Shown one piece after another: positions 20,282 through 30,899 of a stretch of 53,839 bases of DNA. Location: contig BFEA01000495.1 in NCBI GenBank assembly GCA_003427395.1, forward strand, positions 932,104 through 985,942, read 5' to 3'. The first letter of the stretch is position 1. Each line of letters begins with the position of its first letter. The notes under the pieces were generated by a model. That model saw only the letters and a list, made by a program, of their open reading frames with translations, ran no database searches and was not told where the DNA came from. The DNA comes from Chara braunii (taxonomy: Eukaryota > Streptophyta > Charophyceae > Charales > Characeae). The translations under genes were made by a program, and so were the position numbers.

Positions 20282-23181
20282 CACCTTCCTCCATTCCTTC
20301 TAAACTCTTTAACCCTTAACCCTTCCGTCACCCCTTCCCCCCCCCCCATGGCATGTGACTAACCTCCACCCTCACCTGTTACATTGCCAGGGAACAAACG
20401 GGAAGGAACTTAGTCCTCACTTGGTGGAAAGCGAGGGCAAGGGAAGGGCAGCCGGTCCCTTGTGCCACCAAGAAGGGAAGGATACGGAACTATTGAGACC
20501 AATTGAGGAAGCAAAAAGGAGCACTGATTTTGGACGAGGTCAGTTTGACTCAACCATCTTCCCCGACTGCATGACTAAGGTGAAGGCATGGCTTGCTTGA
20601 GTGAAGGGAAAGATAACCAAAGGATCATCAAAGGCAAAAGGAACTTAGGCTTGTGGGAGGGGCGATGTGTTGACCCCAATGGGGATTGTACCTGGCTTTT
20701 GCTTTGTGTGGTCTTGCGCAGGTGAGTAGCCTAGGGTGGTCTGAGCGGGACTGTGTCCGCCGGATGCGGGCGGGAATAGGAAAAACGACGAGGGAAGGAC
20801 TTAGACCCCGCTTAAACTATGAATGCAGGATGGGTTGGATGGCCAGATGTTTGAATGAGTGGTAGCCGCCGGGATGGGGCTTGTGTGATGATTGAATGCA
20901 ATGGCTCTCTTGAATGCAATGCAAGCCCGGAAGGACTAAGGGTAGTCGTGGATAGGTGAATGCAATGTTGGTGGCTCAAGCGAAAAAAATATAGCGGCTA
21001 GGGGTCCGGGCGATGCCACCCTACCCCAAGGATGTCGTAGGGGCTGTCTTGAGCCAATAGGCTTAGTGAAAAGGTGTGTGGCCCAATGGATGACGCTTGA
21101 CCTGCACATGATAAGAAGACAAACCTTCAATAAACTCCCTGGACTGCTTGCATATTGGAAGGAGCAATTGTCTGGCCAGACTTAATCGAATCAAGAAAAC
21201 ACCACGAGTGGCCAAAGAGCTACCATCTTGACGCGAAAGCGGAGCTACATCCCCCAATGTAAAGCCCTCTCGCAAAAGGTCCATCCCCATCCATCTCAAA
21301 GCACTAGGTAGGGGTGCCCCTGGGACAACCGACCCGCGCCCTGAGCGTGAGTGTGGGCGGGTTGAGCCAAATGGGACCCGCAGTGGGGTCGACCGAGGCT
21401 CGAAAGTCCTTAGGGTACGGCCCCTACAAAAATGGTGGAGGTGCCGGGTAGTGGGTTAAATTGACCCTGACGATCTGGAGGGGGGGGCGCTCGACGCATG
21501 ACCGTGTACATAACGAAAGACAAGGAATGAGGACTTGTGTATGCTCTATCATTTGAGAGAATCAGATTTGAGGGTGGGTGGGCGCATGGCAAGGTCAGGC
21601 CTAGAGGAAGAACATGCATGCTTGCACTTTCTGATCAGCCATCTCCTTTGGAGATGACTCTAGTCCTCCTTCCCTTGGACTGATGTTCATCAGGCCGGGG
21701 AAGCCTTGGGCAAGCCGCAGGTCGACCCTTCCTCTTCGTATGAAAGAAGGGCTCCGGTTACCTGGCAGGCGGTTGGGATTCCGAGTCAGTCCGGGTTCCA
21801 ATAAAAATCCCGCGGCGGAGTAATCCGACCGACCTGGGGGCTTCTCTTCTCCTCTTCGGAGCCCAGCAGGCTCCGTGCACCGCATTTAAATGCTTGAAGG
21901 AACCTCATATGAACATAAACGGTAATCGAGAAGGAACAATCCTGCCCTATGAACGGACACACAAGCAAAGATAAGAGAATGAAGGGAGTTGCTAGACTCC
22001 AAGAAAAACTAGCTCCCCTTTGAAGATGCTCATGAAAAGGAACCGGATACTATGTATGGAAGTTAGGGGTGAATGGCACGCACTGTCCTGAGTGAAAACC
22101 TGTGAGCAATGGGTAGGGAGCGCTGGGTGCACCTGGGGAAAGGTACTTGTGTTATGTGCGTCCCACCTTGGGGCTTGTGTTTGCATGATGGGGATTCGAG
22201 CGTCCTGCCTGTCGGAAGGAAAGGATTGGTTTGCGTCGGTCGGTGCGAGATGCGGGACGGTCGTTCTCTTTGAAGTTCACCGGGTTCCGTGTGTGGGGGT
22301 CGGGCCACCGGGCTGTCAGGCAAGGGTTGGTCTCGTCGGCTGATTAGTAGCATTCTCACCCAAGCGGTCCGAGCATGGCTTGATGATCTTGCCCAGGTGG
22401 GGTGTGAAATGTCTTCAGGCGGGGCGGCTGCTTGTCGGCAGACGGCAGGGGGACCATTGCATATGGGGCAAGGAAGGAGGCTCGGAGGCGATTAAAAGAT
22501 TCTCGTAGCATGGTTTGGAAAAAGCTTATTCTTGTCGGACCGATGGAAGTGAATGCCTGGACGGTCGGCTCCGATTGCCTTACCGAGATGTGCGGGGTGA
22601 TTCCCGAGATTAACGGTGGGTACACGAGCGGCAAGTCGGGATGGGGTATTATGGGTAAGGAGGAAAGGGCGGATGCCTTGACGAGACCTGGGTACTGCGC
22701 TCGCGACAGTTGAGCTGTGCTTGAGGTATGGGGTAAAGCCCTGCCGATAGTAACAGTGGAGAGACCATTTTCAGGAAAAAGGTCAGTGAGGAGATGACCG
22801 ACCTGTGTGTGATGTTTGCCTGAGTTTTGCTTTTCGTGTCTCCCTCTGTAAAGTTGCCTGATGAATGTTGGAAGGGAAACTTAGCTTCTAGTCTATTCTC
22901 GACCCCTGCCTAAGTCTACACGAGCGAGAGAACATGAGGAAGAGGTTGGACAGGAGTCGGAAGAAAGTGGAACTAAGAAAATAAGGAATGCAAGCCACGG
23001 GTGATCGATTGGGGGTATGGTAGGACAATGGTACCTGGGAAATGGATAAGGGAGGTTAGGGATACCCGGATAAGGGGTCTGAAAACAACCCTCATCTAGA
23101 AAAAGGAAAAACAAACCATCTGACCATGAAGGGCCGTGTGGTGCTCTCATGTAAAAAACAAGACAGGCGTCGGGAAACAAG
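20282..23181. other. Giant element interior, 2.9 kb without a recognisable gene
   Basis: Only short frames on both strands (the longest is below 100 codons), with no motif I recognise and no tandem structure. It could be an untranslated leader or decayed accessory genes. I compared the 22250-23180 part with the P1-P4 ORFs downstream and saw no fifth copy. Confidence 0.5.
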
Positions 23182-23982
23182 ATGGCGCAATGGTTGTCGC
23201 CTCCTGTCTACTCTAGTGGTCCGGAAATGCCTATAGAAGTAAGGGATGGGGTATCTGTTGTTCTTCCGGAAGAAGGGATATGGACCGACGTAGAACCAGC
23301 CTATAAAACCGTGATGCTGGACAAGAAGGACGCGTTCCGCTGGATAGAGACAATCTGGACTAAGGTCAGCCTGACAAGACTCTCACCTAGCTTGATGGAC
23401 CTAGAGTTCCGGGGAACAGTGGAAGCTCGAGGATGGATCTACCTATCTCAAGAAATGGAATACGCAATGGTAGTGGGACTGGTATTGGGCACGGCACCGG
23501 ATCAGCTGTTTAGGCAAGCGGAACGGAAAGTGGTATGGGCAGCATGTCAGCGGGCAGAAATGGAGATGGAAAGGGTGGAGGTGCGAGTGGAACTCGGGGA
23601 CCTGAAAAATATGAGACGCCCCCTTAGGACAATGAGATGCGTGTAACCCCCATTCCTTGTGGATGCAGTCTTTGGAACCAGGGGTAGATTGGAGCGGATA
23701 TGTTGGTCGATGACGCGCCTGAGGTTGTACCAAGGTGCTAGGCAGGACTTCTTTAAACCATCGGTGGAGGCGGGGCCGTTCGAAGGGAAATTAGCTGAGG
23801 TGTTAAACCTCCTCAGCGTGGATGAAACCTTTGTTCCCAGCCCAGTGCATTTGCTGATAGTTTACCGAAACGTGGCAGCGGGGGAAACCTTATTGGAAGG
23901 GGTGAAAAAGATGTTCCTAGACGAGGAGGAGGATTTCGGTGATGAGGAGGACGGAGACGAGATAGAGGACTGGGACTTTTGA
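23182..23982 (+). pseudogene. P1: first of four tandem paralogous ORFs, unknown family
   Basis: ATG start (MAQWLSPPVY) and one frame of 266 codons to TGA at 23980-23982, with a single in-frame TAA at 23644. No known family. Landmarks shared with P2-P4: an N-terminal VVLP segment (about residue 28); a WIETIW block (about 53); RGWIYLSQ (about 85) then a hydrophobic stretch ending GLVLG and DQLFRQAERK; PPFLVDAVFG right after the stop; AGPFEGKLAEVLNLL (about 198); and YRNVAAGETLLEGVKKMF near the end, followed by a Glu/Asp-rich tail. No signal peptide, membrane helix or zinc site is seen, so it is likely a soluble protein. It lies between the LTR and gag of the giant element. Its role is unknown. 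Confidence 0.7.
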
Positions 23983-24102
23983 AGGGGGGGCTTACCTGGG
24001 GAAAACGGGTTGTCGGCTATGTGCAGGTAGGGAACGATGGCCCGGGAACTCGAATTATGGGACTGCACATGAGAACCAAGACGAACCAGAAGGGGAGTAG
24101 AG

Positions 24103-24774
24103 ATGTCAATACCGCCGAGCAATGAATGGAAAGGGACCACATGTGATTGGCGGGGGTATGAGATTGTGCCGGAACTATCGTACCTTTGGGTAGAGCGTAT
24201 CTGGAATCCGTTGAGGGAAGAGGAAGAATGGGAAGAGATTGCAAAAGGAAGGGTGGAATCAGTTGGGACGATCGTTCTCTCGGAACAGGGTTGACACCTG
24301 TTCTGCACGATGCTCGCGGCAGGGCAGAACCCAATGTGGCTTTTAGGGGACGCTGAGGGAAGGGCTCGGCAGGCGGGGGAAAGCTTTGCTAACAAAGGAT
24401 GGGATACGGTCAGCAGTAGAGTCGTGATGGGAGGATGAAAGGAATTTAAACCGCCCGGTGCCCGAATCAAGACCTGGGTACCCGAGTTCGTGGCGGATTG
24501 GTTTGGGGGTTTTGATCATGTAACAGAGGTAGCCGACACGATGGAGCAAATACACATGAATTGCACAAGGCTGGCAGGGGAATTTTATAGGACGTCCTTG
24601 AAATACGGGCCCTTCCACGGCGATAGAGCCCGGGAGGTCCTCATCATTTTGGACATCGAAAGGAATGACCGGCAGGAGGTGGCCCCGGAAACCAGGGAGG
24701 CCATAATCCGTCGTGAGGTGGCAGCAACACCTTGTTATGTGGATGATGTGTTCAAACTATTCGAAGTACTGTAG
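24103..24774 (+). pseudogene. P2: second tandem paralogue, two in-frame TGA
   Basis: ATG start (MSIPPSNEWK), 223 codons in one frame with TGA at 24292 and 24436. The order of landmarks matches P1: YLWVERIWNP, VGTIVLSEQG before the first TGA, then the MLAAGQNP stretch, WVPEFVADWFGG (about residue 126), YGPFHGDRAREVLIIL, and IIRREVAATPCYVDDVFKLF at the end. The N-terminal VSLP segment is missing, so it is shorter than its siblings. It starts 120 bp after P1 ends. The first TGA falls at the same alignment position as the TGA in P4. Confidence 0.65.
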
Positions 24775-24904
24775 TCCGACTAAGCGCAGGGAAGTTGTGG
24801 AGCCAGACAAATATGGCAAAATTGTTAAGATTAGGGAATGGGATGTCTGGCCATTGTAGGGTTCAGCGCGGATCGCGAGCCGGGAGATCAAAGGCGAGTG
24901 CGCG

Positions 24905-25649
24905 ATGGCACGAAGAAGGACGTTCCTTGAGGAGCGCCCCTTGGGCATTGAACCGCCTAGGGAAGTACCGGGTGGGATAGAGGTTAGCCTGCCGACAACA
25001 GGCGAGGGATGGCACNAGGTGGCGGATTGGGTCGGGATCGAGCTTGCGGAAAATATGGTTTATTTGGTGACGAAAGTTGAGTGGCGTGCGGCTGAGAATG
25101 GGGAATGGAACCCGGACCCACGGGGGCACGTGCGGGCAGAGGGGCGGTTGTATGTGTCAGAAAACGGGNGGAGGGAGNTCNGAGTTCGGNTGGCNTCTGG
25201 AGAAGACCNGTTGAGCATGTTTGAGGGGGCATGGCAGTTAGTATGGCGAACGGGATTTGAGTTCGCAGATCCGGGGGTTGACGATGTAACGNCAGACCTT
25301 AGGGTAGCCATGGTCGGGAGTTTCGAATTGCCTAGTGAAAATGTACGAATGAGGTTCCCGCCCTTCCTGCTGGAAAAACTGGGCGGTCTAGAACTTGTTG
25401 GACAAGCAGTAGCCGACCTCGCAAGCCTGACATATGAAGAAGTCGCGGTACATCGAGAATACTACCGGGCCTTCTTAGAAATAAGACCGTTTAGCGGAGA
25501 GCAGAAGTACAAGGTTTAGCGCATCCTGCATGTTGTGTTTAGTACCAGGCCAAGGGTTCCGGTCGTGGGAAGTGAGGTCCTGTGGGGTGTCGTCCGGCGG
25601 AAAAAAAAAACATGGGATGGCGTACGTAGATGATCTGTACCGATTGTAG
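24905..25649 (+). pseudogene. P3: third tandem paralogue, stop plus A-tract frameshift
   Basis: ATG start (MARRRTFLEE), frame open for 204 codons to TAG at 25517. Landmarks: IEVSLPTTGEGW, NMVYLVTKVEWR, EGRLYVSENG, SMFEGAWQLVWR, FPPFLLEKLGG, IRPFSGEQKYKV. The family C-terminus continues past the stop: RILHVVFSTRPRVPV in the same frame, then after an A10 run (about 25601-25610) the ending AYVDDLYRL appears in another frame, up to 25649. Several bases are ambiguous at 25015 and between 25170 and 25292. The best-preserved N-terminal half of the four is here. Confidence 0.65.
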
Positions 25650-25828
25650 GAACAGATGGAGGAGGGAACAAGTCGGTAATAGGGCCGAAGGGAGGGGAAA
25701 GAAACAGAAGGGGAAAAGAAGCACCAGGCTAGGGATCGGGGAGTTATTCAGGTGGAAAATTGAAGACCAAGTGGAATAAGTAAACTCGCGTGCTGTTTAA
25801 AACTGTGCAGGGGACTTCTAAGTCGAAA

Positions 25829-26614
25829 ATGGCGATGAGACGCGCCCGGATGTCACGACGACCCATGCACCCGCAGCCACCCACGGAAAACGGAGATGGA
25901 TGGGAGGTGTCGCTCCCAGCAAGCTACATGATTCAAGGATTGGATCCTGAGTGGAGAGCCGTAACCCTGGGAAGAGGTCAGGCGTTCATGATGGTGGAAT
26001 GTTTGTGGGATGGTATGAGAATTAACAGGGGACCGGGGGACGATCTGTACACCGATCTTAGGGTGACGGGGACCATATACCTGCCAGAGCTTGGGTGACA
26101 CATGTTAGTGACGGAGTTGGCACTAGGGCATGGGTTGTTGCCAATCTTCCAGAGGGCTACTAGAGTACTAAACTGGGTAGGCCAGAAAGTGCGAGGAAGA
26201 AGGAATGTGGGGTTAAGGACTCGGGTGGAGATAGGAGGTTGGCGAGAGTTTAAGGCCCCAATGACAGGGCTGAGGTGTCAAGTACCTCGCTTCATGGTAG
26301 ACCTAGTATTCGGCAGTCTCAAGAGGGCAAGGGATTTGGTGGACTCGACCCTGGTCTAGATCCACCTCTTACGGCCGCAAACAACGGGCATGTTCTACGA
26401 CGTGTCGGTCAGACATGGGCCGTTTTGGGGAAACCAGGCCTGGGAACTACTCGAATTACTCGAGATCTTGATATTCGGATTGCCCCACCTGTCGTTTGAA
26501 GAATATGAGCCAATAATTATCAGGGAAATAGAGATGGGGGAAAATTACCTTGCTAGGTTGGCTGACCTGTTTGAGGAACCGGATGAGCAGGGCAGGCCTG
26601 AGGGACCAGCATGA
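25829..26614 (+). pseudogene. P4: fourth tandem paralogue, two in-frame stops
   Basis: ATG at 25829 (MAMRRARMSRR, like the MARRR start of P3) and one frame to TGA at 26612-26614, with TGA at 26096 and TAG at 26357. Landmarks: WEVSLPASYMIQG, MMVECLWDG, TGTIYLPELG before the TGA, TELALGHGLLPIFQRATR, RCQVPRFMVDLVFG, RHGPFWGNQAWELLELL, and IIREIEMGENYLARLADLFEEP followed by an acidic end. It is 261 codons long, close to P1. It ends about 450 bp before gag. As for its siblings, the function is unknown; the position suggests cargo or an ORF1-like accessory of the giant element. Confidence 0.7.
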
Positions 26615-27068
26615 GAAAACGCGTCAGGAAGAGGTAGGGAAACAAAGGATGGGTACTAAGATAAGTAGGCGGTCGTCAGCAAAAGAGGGGCAGTGGTTGG
26701 AGTCCCGGCCGACCCAATGATGCGGCAGGAAGGAACTAGGAAGACCACCCGCTCCAAAAGTTCTGAGGCACCTGGATGCCAATAAGCCAAAAGGGCCATA
26801 CCCGATAGGGAAGCCACTAGGCTCAGGCACCGCCCTAAGAACCTAAGCGCGACAGTAAAGAAATGTCGAGCGGCGGCAGCAAGGCCCGACGGGAGAAAAA
26901 CCTGAAGGACGCCCTGGGAAAGAAAAGTCAGGAGAGTCGGACCAATTAATATAAGACGCAAAAAACATGGGAATAGGCGGGTTTTTAAAGCCGGGACTAG
27001 GACGGTTATGAACATCCGGCCATTTTTCGCAAAAATAATTTTCTCTATGTGCAGGCTAGGTAAAGGGA
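26615..27068. other. Spacer between P4 and gag, no gene seen
   Basis: A 196-codon antisense frame crosses this region (26656-27246). It is hydrophobic, of biased composition and antisense to Gag, so I do not call it. No promoter motif stands out. Confidence 0.5.
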
Positions 27069-28930
27069 ATGGCGACAGAAAAAGAGTTCGATGATCAGCA
27101 GAGCAGGGGGAGTCAGGGTACGAATGGGGGGAAGGAACGAAGCGAGGGATCAGTGAAGGATCGAGAGTCAGCAAACTGTAAGGAACCCGAGAAGATGGAA
27201 AATACATTTCAACATGAGAAAGTTCCAGGAAAGCTGGGGGTAGCAAAAGGGGACCTCAGAAAACAGGGAAGGGAAAAACAAAGTGAAAACAAGCCCTCAG
27301 AACTCGGCAGGAACCACCCCTAAAAAGACGAAAGTCTTAGATACCCGTCGCAAACTAGCAGAGATAGAAAAGCGATCTGCAGAATTTAAGGCAAGTCTCA
27401 TCGAGCAGATGATGGCCGGGGATGAGAGAACCCCCAAGGCGTAGGGTCACGAGAGGGGCAAAGGACCACTTAGGACGAGGCCAGATATGAAGGAAAGGAT
27501 AATAGCAACAGGGGGACGCCTAACAAAAAGGGGAAGGACAAGGACGACCCCCCGGCAGAAGGGACGGAAAACGCTATGACACCGCCCGTCATCGACAGCG
27601 GCACTAGCAGACTGCCCGCCACGCCAAAAGTAACAGGGGCGTGTGACGGACTTTGGAGCCTTAGGGAAAGAGTGCTAGGATGGTTTAACCCAGAAGGAAT
27701 GCCCAAAACCAGGGAGAAACAGAGGGAAAGCAAGGAAGGGAAAGGGACCAGTGCAACCGGGGAAGCGGGTGGCTCCGAAGATGGTCTCAAGAGGGTAGTC
27801 GCCATGCTCAACAGGACACTAAACAAGAACCAGGGGTATCTCGCAGATGCAAAGAAGAAACTCACATTCGATGGGGCCAACATTACGGAGTTTGTAATAG
27901 ACTATGAGAACCTAGCAGCCCTATTAAAATGGACGGAAGAGAAAAAGATGGAGCACCTGGGGCAGCACGTGTCACTAAGCTTGGGCAAGGACATTATGGC
28001 CATCGTCGCCTCCAGTGGATCCTGGAAAGAAACCAGGAATGAGATGATGAGGAAATACCTGAAGGCAGAGAAAATGGCAAGAAAGGCCGAATTAGCCGCA
28101 GTCCAGAGGGAAAACTATGCGGCTTACAATGATTTCCTAAGGGCATTCACGTTAGTGGCTCTGCGAATTCTCGGGGTAACGGACCGTATAATGAGTAAAT
28201 ACTTCCTCAGGCAGTTTTCCGAGTTCGATAAAGATAAGATTTTATCAGCAAACTAGCAGACTAGTAAGTTCCAATATACGAGAAACGTTGACTTCAGCAC
28301 CGTAACAGACCTTGCGGAAAAGATAATGGTTACCGAGACGCTAGCCCCACTTAAGGAAGGGGAGGTCATAGATCTGACCGGGAAGACAGGGGATAAGGTC
28401 AAGAAGGGGATAGAGAGCCTGCAGGAACGGGTGCACGGGGTTAATAGCAAGATGGACAAAATGGAAAATGCGTTGTTAGTAATGCAGGCGCAAGTGTCCA
28501 GACCCGCCCACCCGCCCCAAGAGGCCGTGGTTCCGGCAGCTGTAGCAAACCGGGGGTTTGGCAGGAGAGACCCAGCCAACGAACAATGCAAGTATTGCAT
28601 CATGATCCGGCATTTCGTACGGGCCTGTCCGAGACTCAATCACGATATCGAGCGGCAGAGGTGCAGTAGGTCCCTCAAAGGCGAGATCCTCGGACCCAGG
28701 GGGGAGCGTGTTAATTGGAACTCGCCAGGAGGGATGCGGTGAGCCGTCATCTTCCTGAATAACTTAGAGATAGTTGCCGTAGAAGCAGAGTCGATAGCCG
28801 AGATTGTCTGAGAGCAGCCAAGGGGACGGGGACCACAGGCCAATTTTATCCTAGAAGACAATGACCAGGATAGGGTAAATATTACCACTCGTCGGGCCGG
28901 GGCAGAAAAGAAGCTCATCCAAATACAGTA
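27069..28930 (+). pseudogene. gag: Gag of the giant element, capsid and CCHC knuckle, broken
   Basis: An N-terminal charged segment (27069-27320, MATEKEFDDQQ) is followed in another frame by a coiled coil (LDTRRKLAEIEKRSAEFKAS, about 27338-27400). The main frame runs from about 27540 to 28930 with stops at 28254 (TAG), 28740 (TGA), 28809 (TGA) and about 28929 (TAA). The capsid-like part is about 27838-28256 (KKKLTFDGANITEFVIDYEN onward, the usual F-x-G-x-N-I start of Ty3 capsids). A VIDLT motif at about 28366-28380 is followed by a Lys-rich helix. The CCHC knuckle CKYCIMIRHFVRAC (CX2CX4HX4C) is at about 28588-28629. The product would form the particle core. The VIDLT motif resembles a SUMO-interaction motif. 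Confidence 0.82.
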
Positions 28931-29899
28931 ATGGAGGAACTCGTAGGGACTAGCACGGGCCAGCAAGAGACCGAAGCCGCGGAACAAGAGAAGGTCTATG
29001 GGAAGCCAAGGGAGGACGAACCGGTAGACAAGGCTACGACCGCAAAAAAAAAGTTCAGGTATCAAATTCCGATCCTGACTTCGTCAGAAATCGATGGCAC
29101 CTTGAGTAAGCTACTGGGTACCATGGTATCGGTGTCTTTTCAGACCATGCTGCAAGCCAGCCCAAGGCTTCTTAAAGGACTCAGACAGTTGTTAACGCGT
29201 AAGCGCGTAGAGGTAGAGGAGGCCCCAGAACTGCAAGAGCAGGACACGGAGGAGGCCGAGGCGCCGCAAGCAGTCTCCAACCTCCAAAGCATTCCAGGGG
29301 GCCTGGGAGAGTTGGAGAAAGCTTTTGCGGACATCCGCCTAAGCCTACCGGATCGTGAAGGTGGCGAAGTCATGAGGGCGCCACCCGGGACAAAGCTTAG
29401 CTTTCATGCATTACCATCTGGGAAACTTAAAGTTCAAATCGAAACTTACCACACTGACGCGTTAGTGGACGGCAGAGCAGAAATCACCCTTATACGACGA
29501 GATTTCGCAACGGTCACAGGGTGCACGGTAAACAAGGAAGTAGCAGGGAGTATCCGGGAAGCAGGTGGCAAAATTTCTTTCACAGGGTATGTCACCAAAT
29601 GTGCAGTCAGGGCGGGAATCCGGGAATCCATCTGGTCCTTTCAGCGGATGACCGTGATGGAAGAAATGAATCACGACGTAATCCTCGGAAGACCGTGGTG
29701 CGCCAATGTGGAAATGATAGGAATGCATCTGCACGACGGCACATACATGGTAGACATAGAGGACCCGGTGACCGGCTGCGGGGAACTCCTCCGACTTCTT
29801 GGGACCGGAGGAGATCCTCCGAAGGGTAAATTGGCAACCTGGTCTCCAACATTCGAAGAAAGTGCGTGGAAGGGGCATTCGCACGAATGGAAGGCATGA
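28931..29899 (+). CDS. Protease region of the giant element
   Basis: An ATG-started frame of 322 codons in a phase different from gag. The first 175 residues are a linker (a KKKFRYQIPILTSSEID block, then Glu-rich). The retropepsin-like domain is about residues 175-280: HTDALVDGRAEITLIRRDF where the D-[ST]-G-A catalytic loop is expected, then VTGCTV, and the C-terminal flap VILGRPW. The loop reads Asp-Gly-Arg-Ala, so the usual Gly after the second position is Arg. This would probably impair activity. The protease normally cuts Gag-Pol inside the particle. The frame ends at 29899 and the pol sequence continues in another phase. Confidence 0.75.
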   Translation: MEELVGTSTGQQETEAAEQEKVYGKPREDEPVDKATTAKKKFRYQIPILTSSEIDGTLSKLLGTMVSVSFQTMLQASPRLLKGLRQLLTRKRVEVEEAPELQEQDTEEAEAPQAVSNLQSIPGGLGELEKAFADIRLSLPDREGGEVMRAPPGTKLSFHALPSGKLKVQIETYHTDALVDGRAEITLIRRDFATVTGCTVNKEVAGSIREAGGKISFTGYVTKCAVRAGIRESIWSFQRMTVMEEMNHDVILGRPWCANVEMIGMHLHDGTYMVDIEDPVTGCGELLRLLGTGGDPPKGKLATWSPTFEESAWKGHSHEWKA

Positions 29900-30899
29900 G
29901 GGAAAGGGTAGAAATTATGATCGAGGAGTCTTTTAGTAAAAAGGAATGGATCAAGATGGGTCTGCCCGTAAAGAAGAGAAGGCCTGAGGACGAGTCCCTG
30001 GGGGTTATGGTGACGGAAAAGGAGCAGGAACTTGAACTTAGGACCAGCCTGCCCAAGCCAAAGGAAGGCCGTAACGAGACCCCCGAGCTAGCGCTCGAAA
30101 TCCCAGACCTGTTGCAACTTGTTTAGGCAATCAGGTACCACAAAGTGGGGGTGAACCCGGCAGCGCTTGCCAAGTTTGAGGATGAGGTTCGAAAAGGCTA
30201 CTGCCTGAATGGGAAGATAGTTAGCATTCAGCCCCGTATCATGCAAATAGCAAGGTCAATCTCGACCGTTCATTTTTCAGGAGAACAATCCCAGAAGGCA
30301 GTGTGCGAAAATACAAACCCGTAGGAAAGAAGGCCAAACCGGTCTCGATCCTAGTAGAAATATCAAAGGAAGAGGCCATGGAAAAAGAGGAGGAGATCCT
30401 ACGGGTTATAAGGGAGAGACGTGTAATGGAAGGGCATCGCATACCAAATGAGGTAGCAGATACCATGAAAATAGGAGTGCAAGGGTTTCTAACAACGAAA
30501 GAAACTCAATTGATAAGAAAGGCATGCCAGGAGTTTCATTTAGCTTTCGCTTTCAACGATCATCAGAAAGGGCGATTGGACGCAAAGCTAGTTCCCCCTG
30601 TCAGGATCCACACCGTACAGCATGAGTGTTGGAATGATAAAGGGTCCGCCTATGAGTTTGGGATAGCAGCGGACGTCACTGACCTGCTTAGAGCTAAGAC
30701 AGATTCTTTCGTGGCTAAACCCACCGCATCCCCCTATGCGAACAAGTGGTTCGTGTTCAGGAAGCCCAATAAGATGCTCAGGTGGATCCAGGACCTGCAG
30801 AAGCTCAATGCGGTAACAATCAGGGACGCAGGCTCACTTCCACAGACTGACTTGTTGGCAGAATCTCATGCGGGGCGGAGTATTTACTCCCTGGTATGA
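29900..30899 (+). pseudogene. Pol linker and N-terminal half of RT (giant element)
   Basis: From 29866 a frame-1 segment (MRERVEIMIEESFSKKEWIK onward) runs to a TAG at 30124 and on to about 30320. Frame 0 then carries the RT start to a TGA at 30897. RT blocks: TKETQLIRKACQEFHLAFAF, WNDKGSAYEFGIAADVTDLL, ASPYANKWFVFRKPNKMLRW (block with the VPKK-like position), IQDLQKLNAVTIRDAGSLP, and HAGRSIYSLV. The frame breaks exactly where the first catalytic Asp block (D-L-x-x-G-Y-x-Q) should follow, so RT is split here from its palm domain. Confidence 0.8.

Noticed and set aside
19307-20349. Three long frames across the gap
   Set aside because: They consist almost entirely of undetermined residues.
26656-27246. 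196-codon hydrophobic antisense ORF
   Set aside because: Antisense to the Gag start and spacer, with biased composition and no recognisable topology or family.
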